Below, piece by piece: positions 57,940 to 64,000 of a stretch of DNA of 64,000 nucleotides (position 1 is the first letter of the stretch; every line of letters begins with the position of its first letter). Where the stretch lies: assembly GCF_031844685.1 (NCBI RefSeq), contig NZ_CP134605.1:1087501-1151500 (forward strand), given 5' to 3'. The notes beneath the pieces are model-generated. The model saw nothing but the letters and a program-made list of their open reading frames with translations, did no database searches and was not told where the DNA came from. This DNA comes from Streptomyces sp. ITFR-21 (GTDB lineage Bacteria > Actinomycetota > Actinomycetes > Streptomycetales > Streptomycetaceae). The position numbers were made by a program, and so were the translations under genes.

Positions 57940-60026
57940 TCGGACTCATCGCGGCGACGGCGGCGGGGCGGCGCGGCAGCGAGCGGCTGGCCGCGGCGTG
58001 GCCCGGCCGTACCCGGATCTACGAGGGGGCGGTCGGCGAGGTGCTTCCGCGGGCGTTCGGCGAGTGCGACCGGCTCGTCCTCTTCCTGGCGACCGGCGCG
58101 GCCGTCCGGCTGCTCGCGCCGCTGCTGACCACGAAGCGGGCCGACCCCGCGGTGGTCACCGTCGACGAGGCCCACCGGCACGCCGTGGCCCTCCTGGGCG
58201 GCCACGCCCGCGGCGCCAACGCGCTGGCCGTGGCGCTCACCCCGCTGCTCGGTACGTCCCCGGTCATCACCACGGCGACGGACTCCGCCGGCACCCCGGC
58301 CCTGGACACCCTCCCCTACCCCGCCGAGGGCGCCCTCGCCGCCGTGACCCGGGCGATGCTCGACTCCCGCCCCCCGGTCCACCTCCGCGCGGACGCGACC
58401 TGGCCGCTGCCGCCCCTGCCGCTGCCCTCCGAGCCCGATGCCGCCCCGCCCGCCCCGCCCGCCCCGGCGGCGGACAGCGGCGCACGGGAAGCGCCGCAGC
58501 CGGGAGACGGTTTTCCCGGGCCCGGCGCGACACCGCCGGTCGCCACCGTCCCGCCTCCCCGCACCGCGGTGGACCGCAACGGGCCGGGGGAGGGATTCGC
58601 CGCCACGACGGCGGGAGGTGCCGCCACCCGCACCGCCGGTTTCCGGGCCACCGGCCCCGCGACCCCACCGGAGACCCTCCGCGGAACACCCCCTGACGCC
58701 AGCGCCCCACGCCGTACCGGCGCCCCGGACCAGGACGGAGCCGGGCACCGGATCGCCGCCGCGACGGCGGGACGCGGAACCGCGCGGGACGGCCGCGCCG
58801 GGACCGACCGCGCCGGGGACCCGCCGGCGGAGGGAACTGGCGGGGCCGCCCCGGCGGCGTACCTGGTGTGGGTGACGGACCGGGTCGTGGACGAGGTCGG
58901 GCCGACCGTCTATGTGCGGCCGCCGTCGCTGGTGGTGGGGGTAGGGGCGAGCCGGGGGGTCGGGGAGGCGGAGGTGAGGGCGCTGATCGAGGGGAGCCTG
59001 GCGGGGGCGGGCCTCGCGCTCAAGAGCGTGGCCGCGCTGGCGACCGTGGCGGCGAAGGCGCGGGAGGAGGGGATCGTGCGGGCCGCCGCCGGGCTGGAGG
59101 TGCCGCTGCTGGTGTACGAGGCCGCCGCGCTGGCCGCGGTGACCGTGCCGCATCCGTCGGCCGCGCCGCTCGCCGCGGTGGGCACCCCGTCCGTGGCGGA
59201 GGCCGCGGCGCTGCTCGGCGCGCCCGGCGGCGAACTGGTAGTGGAGAAGCGGAAGTCGGCGATGGCGACGGTGGCCGTGGCCCGCAGGAGGCCGCGCGGC
59301 CGGCTGGCCGTGGTCGGTCTCGGACCCGGCGCCCGCGACCTGCTGACGCCGCGCGCGGCCGCCGAGCTGCGCAGGGCCTCCGTAATCGTGGGCCTGGACC
59401 AGTACGTCGAGCAGGTCAGGGACCTGCTGCCGCCCGGCGCCCGGGTGCTGGAGTCGGGCCTCGGCGCCGAGGAGGAGCGGGCCCGTACCGCCGTCGCGGC
59501 GGCCCGCGCGGGCCACGCGGTCGCGCTGATCGGCAGCGGCGACGCCGGTGTGTACGCGATGGCCTCCCCCGCGCTGGCCGAGGCGGGTGACGACATCGAC
59601 GTGGTCGGCGTCCCCGGTGTGACCGCCGCGCTGGCCGCCGCCGCGCTGCTGGGCGCCCCGCTCGGCCACGACCACGTCTCGATCAGCCTGTCCGACCTGC
59701 ACACGCCGTGGGAGGTGATCGAGCGCCGGGTGCTGGCCGCCGCCGTGTCCGACCTGGTGGTGACGTTCTACAACCCGCGCAGCCGCGGCCGCGCCTGGCA
59801 GCTTCCCAAGGCGCTGTCGGTGCTGGCCGGGCACCGTGCCCCGGCCACCCCGGTCGGTGTCGTGCGCGCCGCGTCCCGCCCGGACGAGCGGGCCGAGGTC
59901 ACCACGCTGGCCGAACTCGACGTGACGGCGGTCGACATGGTCACCGTCGTCACCGTCGGCAACACCGCCACCCGCAACGTCGCGGGCCGGATGGTCACGC
60001 CCCGCGGCTACCGCTGGCAGTCCTGA
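57936..60026 (+). CDS. cobJ: CbiG-CobJ fusion: cobalt-precorrin-5A hydrolase plus precorrin-3B C17-methyltransferase
   Basis: 696 residues. Residues 1-155 are CbiG N-terminal/middle (LVLFLATGAAVRLLAPLLTT, GGHARGANALAVALTPLLGT); about 325-440 CbiG C-terminal (LVVGVGASRGVGEAEVRALI); about 455-696 CobJ/CbiH methylase (LAVVGLGPGARDLLTPRAAA, GSGDAGVYAMASPALAE, VTFYNPRSRGRAWQL). Residues about 158-307 are a 150-residue Pro/Ala/Gly/Thr-rich insert inside CbiG, likely disordered. ATG with GGAAGGAG 7 nt upstream, overlapping cobL by 4 nt. Confidence 0.93.
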   Translation: MIGLIAATAAGRRGSERLAAAWPGRTRIYEGAVGEVLPRAFGECDRLVLFLATGAAVRLLAPLLTTKRADPAVVTVDEAHRHAVALLGGHARGANALAVALTPLLGTSPVITTATDSAGTPALDTLPYPAEGALAAVTRAMLDSRPPVHLRADATWPLPPLPLPSEPDAAPPAPPAPAADSGAREAPQPGDGFPGPGATPPVATVPPPRTAVDRNGPGEGFAATTAGGAATRTAGFRATGPATPPETLRGTPPDASAPRRTGAPDQDGAGHRIAAATAGRGTARDGRAGTDRAGDPPAEGTGGAAPAAYLVWVTDRVVDEVGPTVYVRPPSLVVGVGASRGVGEAEVRALIEGSLAGAGLALKSVAALATVAAKAREEGIVRAAAGLEVPLLVYEAAALAAVTVPHPSAAPLAAVGTPSVAEAAALLGAPGGELVVEKRKSAMATVAVARRRPRGRLAVVGLGPGARDLLTPRAAAELRRASVIVGLDQYVEQVRDLLPPGARVLESGLGAEEERARTAVAAARAGHAVALIGSGDAGVYAMASPALAEAGDDIDVVGVPGVTAALAAAALLGAPLGHDHVSISLSDLHTPWEVIERRVLAAAVSDLVVTFYNPRSRGRAWQLPKALSVLAGHRAPATPVGVVRAASRPDERAEVTTLAELDVTAVDMVTVVTVGNTATRNVAGRMVTPRGYRWQS

Positions 60027-60051
60027 CGTGCGAACCCCGAGGAGCCGCGCC

Positions 60052-60645
60052 GTGACCCGTACGGTCCACCCCATCGAGCAGGAGTCGTACCGCATCCTGC
60101 GCTCCCGCCTGGACACCTCCGCGCTGCCGCCGCTGCGCCGCGCGGTCGTCGAGCGGGTGATCCACGCCAGCGCCGACCTGGGGTACGCGACCGATCTGGT
60201 CGCGGACGAGGCGGAGTTGCGCGAGGCGCACACCGCGCTGCACGAGGGCGCCCCGATCATCGCGGACGCGGAGATGGTGGCCGCGGGCATCACCGCCCGC
60301 CGCGCGGTCTGCCGGCTGGCGGACGCGCCGGCCTGCCCGGGGCTGACCCGCAGCGCGCACGCGATCCGGCTGGCGTACGCCGAGATCGGCCCCGGCGCGG
60401 TGTGGGTGATCGGCAACGCGCCGACCGCGCTGGAGGAGTTGATCGCGCTGGACGCGGCCCCGGCGCTGGTGGTCGGGCTGCCGGTCGGCTTCGTGGGCGC
60501 CGCCGAGAGCAAGGCGCGGCTGCGTGCCTCCGGGCTGCCCGCGGTGAGCAACATCTCGGAGAAGGGCGGCTCCGCGGTCGCCGCCGCGGCCCTCAACGCC
60601 CTGCTCTACACCCCGTATCCGCTGCCCGAGGAGAACGCCCAGTGA
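60052..60645 (+). CDS. cobH: Precorrin-8X methylmutase CobH/CbiC
   Basis: 197 residues. It moves the methyl group from C11 to C12. Typical opening HPIEQESYRILRSRLD with the catalytic His region in RVIHASADLGY, then GNAPTALEEL and GLPVGFVGAAESK. GTG start with GAGGAG 8 nt upstream; 25 bp after the cbiG-cobJ gene. Confidence 0.95.
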   Translation: MTRTVHPIEQESYRILRSRLDTSALPPLRRAVVERVIHASADLGYATDLVADEAELREAHTALHEGAPIIADAEMVAAGITARRAVCRLADAPACPGLTRSAHAIRLAYAEIGPGAVWVIGNAPTALEELIALDAAPALVVGLPVGFVGAAESKARLRASGLPAVSNISEKGGSAVAAAALNALLYTPYPLPEENAQ

Positions 60646-61532
60646 CTGCCCCCGCCCTGCTCCTCGTCGGCCACGGCACCCGGGACGACGCCGGCGCCGA
60701 CGCGTTCCGCTCGTTCGTCGCCCGGCTCGGGGCGGCGCACCCCGGTCTGCCGGTGGGCGGCGGCTTCATCGAGCTGTCGCCGCCGCCGCTGGCGGACGCG
60801 GTACGGGACATGGTGGCCGCCGGCGTACGGGAGTTCGCCGCGGTGCCGCTGGTCCTGGTGTCCGCGGGGCACGCCAAGGGCGACATCCCGGCGGCGCTGG
60901 CCCGTGAGCGGCGGCGGCACCAGGGCACCTCGTACGCGTACGGGCGTCCGCTGGGCCCGCATCCGGACCTGCTGGCGGTGCTGGAACGCCGGGTGGACGA
61001 GGCGCTCGGGGGCGCGGACCGGGCCGGGACGACCGTGCTGCTGGTGGGCCGCGGGTCAACCGATCCGGACGCGAACGCCGAAGTCCTCAAGACCGCGCGG
61101 CTGTTGTGGGAGGGGCGCGGCTACACGGGGGTGGAGACCGCGTTCGTCTCACTGGCCGAGCCGTCGGTGACCGCCGGTTTGGACCGCTGCCTGCGGCTGG
61201 GCGCGGAACGGGTGGTGGTCCTGCCGTACTTCCTGTTCCCGGGGGTGCTGCCGGACCGGGTACGGGAGCAGGCGCGGGCGTGGGCGGCGGCGTACCCGGG
61301 CGTGGACGTGCGGCACGCGGAGGTGATCGGGCCGGAGCCGGAACTGGCCCGGCTGGTCATGGAGCGCTACCGGGAGGCCCTCCAGGGCGATCTGCGGATG
61401 AACTGCGACTCCTGCGTCTACCGGATCGGGCTGCCCGGCTTCGAGGACCGGGTGGGCCGCCCGCAGCAGCCGCACCACCACCCCGACGACCCCTCCCACC
61501 CGCACGGCCACCCGCATGCCCACACCGGCTGA
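60642..61532 (+). CDS. cbiX: Sirohydrochlorin chelatase CbiX-type, with Cys pair and His-rich tail
   Basis: 296 residues, long CbiX with two ferrochelatase-like halves: LLLVGHGTRDDAGADAFRSF plus FAAVPLVLVSAGHAKGDIPA with metal-ligand His, and VLLVGRGSTDPDANAEVLK plus VVVLPYFLFPGVLPDR. It inserts Co2+ (or Fe2+) into sirohydrochlorin. The last 50 residues add a C-x2-C motif (MNCDSCVYRIG) and a His/Pro tail of about ten His. GTG overlaps cobH by 4 nt. Confidence 0.92.
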   Translation: MTAPALLLVGHGTRDDAGADAFRSFVARLGAAHPGLPVGGGFIELSPPPLADAVRDMVAAGVREFAAVPLVLVSAGHAKGDIPAALARERRRHQGTSYAYGRPLGPHPDLLAVLERRVDEALGGADRAGTTVLLVGRGSTDPDANAEVLKTARLLWEGRGYTGVETAFVSLAEPSVTAGLDRCLRLGAERVVVLPYFLFPGVLPDRVREQARAWAAAYPGVDVRHAEVIGPEPELARLVMERYREALQGDLRMNCDSCVYRIGLPGFEDRVGRPQQPHHHPDDPSHPHGHPHAHTG

Positions 61533-62589
61533 CCCGGCCGCGCACGGCGGTTACGACCTGCTGTACCACGGCGACGCCGAGGTCGGCGACGGCCTGGTCG
61601 ACCTGGCCGTCAACGTCCGTACGGGGACGCCGCCGCCGTGGCTGGCCGCCCGGATCGCCGCGTCGCTGACCGGTCTCGCCGACTACCCCGACGGCCGGGC
61701 GGCCCGGCACGCGGTCGCCGTCCGGCACGGCAGGCCCGACCGGGAGGTGCTGCTGACGGCGGGCGCCGCCGAGGCGTTCGTGCTGCTCGCCCGCGCCCTG
61801 GTACCGCGGCGGGCGGTCGTCGTGCACCCGCAGTTCACCGAGCCGGAGGCGGCGCTGCGGGCGGCCGGGCACGCCGTGGACCGGGTGCTGCTGAGCGCGG
61901 CCGACGGCTTCCGGCTGGATCCCGCCGCGGTGCCGCCGGACGCGGACCTGGTCGTGGTCGGCAACCCCACCAACCCGACGTCGGTACTGCATCCGGCGGC
62001 GGGCCTGCGGGCGTTGGCGCGGCCCGGCCGGACCCTGGTGGTGGACGAGGCGTTCATGGACGCGGTGCCCGGCGAGCGGGAGTCGCTGGCCGGGCGGCGG
62101 GACGTGCCGGGGCTGGTGGTGCTGCGCAGCCTGACCAAGACCTGGGGGCTGGCGGGTCTGCGGATCGGATACGTGCTGGGCGAGCCGGAGGCGGTCGCCG
62201 CGTTGGCGGCGGCGCAGCCGCTGTGGGCGGTGTCGACGCCCGCGCTGGCCGCCGCCGCGGCCTGTATGGAGCCGGGGGCGCTGGCCGAGGCGGCGCGGGC
62301 GGCCCGTGCGGTCGCCGCCGACCGGGCGTACCTGCTGGACCGGCTGCGGGCCGTCCCGGAGCTCGCGGTCGCGGGCGACCCGCCCGCCGCGCCCTTCGTG
62401 CTGCTGCGGCTGCCGGACGCGGCCGGGGTACGGCTGCGGCTGCGCGCCTCTGGCTACGCGGTGCGCCGCGCGGACACCTTTCCCGGCCTCGGCCCGGACT
62501 GGCTGCGGATCGCGGTCCGCGACCGCCCCGCCACCGACGGATTCCTGCGCGCCCTGGCCGCCGCCACGACCGGACGCCCGGGGCCCTGA
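61516..62589 (+). CDS. cobC: CobC/CobD-like PLP-dependent aminotransferase-fold decarboxylase (Rv2231c type)
   Basis: 357 residues, fold type I PLP enzyme. Landmarks: VVVGNPTNPTSVL, VVDEAFMDAVPGE and the PLP Lys in VLRSLTKTWGLAGLRIGYVL. Family role: making aminopropanol phosphate from threonine phosphate for the nucleotide loop. It overlaps cbiX by 17 nt and is the last gene of the cobalamin operon. Confidence 0.9.
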   Translation: MPTPADPAAHGGYDLLYHGDAEVGDGLVDLAVNVRTGTPPPWLAARIAASLTGLADYPDGRAARHAVAVRHGRPDREVLLTAGAAEAFVLLARALVPRRAVVVHPQFTEPEAALRAAGHAVDRVLLSAADGFRLDPAAVPPDADLVVVGNPTNPTSVLHPAAGLRALARPGRTLVVDEAFMDAVPGERESLAGRRDVPGLVVLRSLTKTWGLAGLRIGYVLGEPEAVAALAAAQPLWAVSTPALAAAAACMEPGALAEAARAARAVAADRAYLLDRLRAVPELAVAGDPPAAPFVLLRLPDAAGVRLRLRASGYAVRRADTFPGLGPDWLRIAVRDRPATDGFLRALAAATTGRPGP

Positions 62590-63046
62590 GGCCGGGCGCC
62601 CCGCCGGCGCCTGCTGCCCGCCGCCGGTGAGCCGGGGGCGCGGACCGAGGCGGCGTTCGTACGTCAGCGGGACCGCCGCGGTCCGGAGCGCCGCCCCCGG
62701 CCGACGTCGGCCCGCGCACGGTCGGCCCGTCCGCGGTTCCGGCCGCGGTTCCGGCCGCGGTTCCGGCCGCGCGGCACAGGCGCCGGGGGCGTCCGGCCTG
62801 GCGCGGCGCGGCGCCGGTGGGCGCCCACGGACCGGCCCCGACGGCTCCATGGCGGCCGCGGAGCCGGCGGCGGCCCGCCGACGATGCCCGCGGGCCGATC
62901 CGGACAGCGACGCCGGGGCGGGAGCCAGGTGTCTCCGGACACCGGAGGACACCCGCGTGCGCGCCGGATCGCGCGGCGGGTCCGGTGGGCGGCGGGAAAC
63001 ACGGGACGCTCGGGCCGCCGGGTGTCCCGCCGGGGTGGTGTCCCGG
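62590..63046. other. Gene-free spacer between cobC and amidohydrolase
   Basis: 457 bp, GC-rich, convergent. Contains three perfect 12-nt copies of CCGCGGTTCCGG (62731-62766). Frames here are Arg/Pro/Gly-rich and not gene-like. A short GGCGCC-N5-GGCGCC stem (62594-62610 region) is too weak to call a terminator with confidence. Confidence 0.5.
62731..62766. repeat. 12-nt tandem repeat, 3 copies
   Basis: Unit CCGCGGTTCCGG, three exact copies followed by a degenerate fourth (CCGCGCGG). Located in the cobC-amidohydrolase spacer. Confidence 0.9.
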
Positions 63047-64000
63047 TCAGTGCGACAGGATCGCGCCCCGCAGGACGATCCGGCGGGGCGCCGCCAGCAC
63101 GCGGACGTCCGCCCGCGGGTCCTCGTCGTAGACCACGAAGTCGGCGGGCGCGCCCTCCGCCAGCGCCTCCCGGCCGAGCCAGGCGCGGGCGCCCCAGGTC
63201 GCGGCGGACAGCGCGGCGAGCACCGGCAGTCCGGCCTTGACCAGTTCGGCCACCTCCGCCGCGATCAGGCCGTGCGGCAGGCCGCCGCCCGCGTCCGTAC
63301 CGGCGTAGACGGGGATCCCCGCGTCGTAGGCGTCGCGTACGGTGTCGTACCGGCGCCCGTGCAGCCGCAGGATGTGGTCCGACCAGCGCGGGAACCTGGC
63401 CCGTCCGCCGTCCGCGAGCCGCGGGAAGGTCGCGATGTTGACCAGCGTCGGCACGATGGCGACGCCGTGCCCGGCGAAGAGCGGAATAGTGTCGGCGGTC
63501 AGGCCGGTGGCGTGCTCGACGCAGTCGACGCCGGCCGCGACCAGGTCGGCGAGCGTCTCCTCGGCGAAGCAGTGCGCGGTGACCCGGGCGCCTTCCTCGT
63601 GGGCGGCGGCGATCGCCTCGGCGAGCGCGTCCGCGGGCCAGCAGGCGGCCAGGTCGCCGGTCTCCCGGTCGATCCAGTCGCCGACGAGCTTCACCCAGCC
63701 GTCGCCGCGCCGGGCCTCGCGGCGGACGTAGGCGGCCAGGTCGCCCGGTTCGATCTCGTGAGCGTAGCCGCGGATGTAGCGGCGGGGGCGGGCGATGTGC
63801 CGGCCGGCGCGGATGATCCGGGGCAGGTCGTCGCGGTCGTCGATCCACCGGGTGTCGCTGGGCGAGCCGGCGTCCCGCAGCAGCAGGGCGCCCACCGCCC
63901 GGTCGGTGCGGGCCTGCCGCTCGGAGACGTCCCGATCCACCGCGCCGTGCCGGTCCAGCCCGACGTGGCAGTGCGCGTCGACAAGCCCCGGCAGCACCCA
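63047..64000 (-). CDS. Amidohydrolase family protein, 5' end cut by window edge
   Basis: 318 residues present; the N-terminal ~60 residues lie beyond the right edge. The first metal motif is GLVDAHCHVGLD; TAHCF, CVEHATG and the Asp in YAGTDAGGGL supply the other ligands of a two-metal amidohydrolase site. A C-terminal beta-sandwich (ADFVVYDEDPRADVRVLAAP, IVLRGAIL) closes it. It resembles imidazolonepropionase/prolidase-like secreted or cytosolic hydrolases of unknown substrate. Convergent with cobC. Confidence 0.9.
   Translation of the reverse strand, partial: WVLPGLVDAHCHVGLDRHGAVDRDVSERQARTDRAVGALLLRDAGSPSDTRWIDDRDDLPRIIRAGRHIARPRRYIRGYAHEIEPGDLAAYVRREARRGDGWVKLVGDWIDRETGDLAACWPADALAEAIAAAHEEGARVTAHCFAEETLADLVAAGVDCVEHATGLTADTIPLFAGHGVAIVPTLVNIATFPRLADGGRARFPRWSDHILRLHGRRYDTVRDAYDAGIPVYAGTDAGGGLPHGLIAAEVAELVKAGLPVLAALSAATWGARAWLGREALAEGAPADFVVYDEDPRADVRVLAAPRRIVLRGAILSH

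Noticed and set aside
55482..60596. Very long minus-strand open frame opposite the cobalamin genes (about 1700 codons), and a similar one at 46786-50490
   Set aside because: They are mirror frames of GC-rich coding DNA: Arg/Ala/Pro-rich, no domain, no ribosome site, while the plus strand carries clearly identified cob enzymes throughout.

Overview
The window is chromosomal DNA from a high-GC actinomycete, almost certainly a Streptomyces or close relative (Streptomycetaceae). The indicators are very high GC with strong third-position bias, frequent GTG starts and A/G-rich Shine-Dalgarno sites. Hallmark genes include a ChpE-type chaplin, Spo0M, a streptophobe-type membrane protein, the small nucleoid protein Gbn, a DasR-type operator and an FHA-ABC transporter. 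Gene order also resembles the region of the S. coelicolor chromosome from chpE through fabG/fabI and gbn to the cobalamin genes; that comparison is from memory, not a search.

Layout. 1-7.2 kb: truncated mpg DNA glycosylase, spo0M, a relic of two broken divergent genes (acyl-CoA dehydrogenase-like and AraC-like), an HNH nuclease, a TauE/SafE permease, an SPFH/NfeD membrane pair, an ABC ATPase and a conserved hypothetical gene. 7.6-17.2 kb: chpE, a GAF histidine kinase/NarL regulator pair, a secreted lytic transglycosylase with a structured leader, an FHA-FHA-ABC transporter, a streptophobe protein and serB. 17.2-26.9 kb: SixA-like phosphatase, two small membrane proteins, a FadR-type regulator, fabG-fabI, an AA10 copper oxygenase behind a DasR-type operator, tldD-tldE-kptA, a DUF3099 protein and a small Cys/His protein. 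26.8-33.8 kb: moaA, a secreted subtilase, a DEDDh exonuclease with a BRCT-like tail, a small zinc-type protein and a GH15 trehalase/glucoamylase. 33.9-43.9 kb: an envelope-stress operon (two Asp23-type proteins, AmaP, DUF6286 and a small membrane protein) with a divergent partner, an enoyl-CoA hydratase, gbn, an ABC-F ATPase, a hypothetical protein, an alpha/beta hydrolase and a class II aldolase.

44.2-62.6 kb is one large cobalamin operon, all on the + strand and almost without gaps. A cobalamin riboswitch is followed by a 23-codon leader ORF, then cobD, cobQ, cobN, a 53-codon bridging ORF, a ChlI/ChlD-type chelatase subunit, cobO, cobB, cobI, cobM, cobL, a cbiG-cobJ fusion, cobH, cbiX and cobC. 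Together these cover most of corrin ring methylation, contraction, cobalt insertion, amidation, adenosylation and side-chain attachment; cobA, cobK and the nucleotide-loop genes are not here. The window ends in a truncated amidohydrolase.

No rRNA, tRNA, insertion sequence, prophage or CRISPR array was seen. The most interesting points are a DasR-type operator exactly inside the promoter spacer of the oxygenase gene, a Shine-Dalgarno-equipped small ORF that bridges cobN and the chelatase gene by 4-nt overlaps on both sides, the leader ORF after the riboswitch, the scar that decapitated a divergent gene pair, and a cluster of GATC sites beside gbn.
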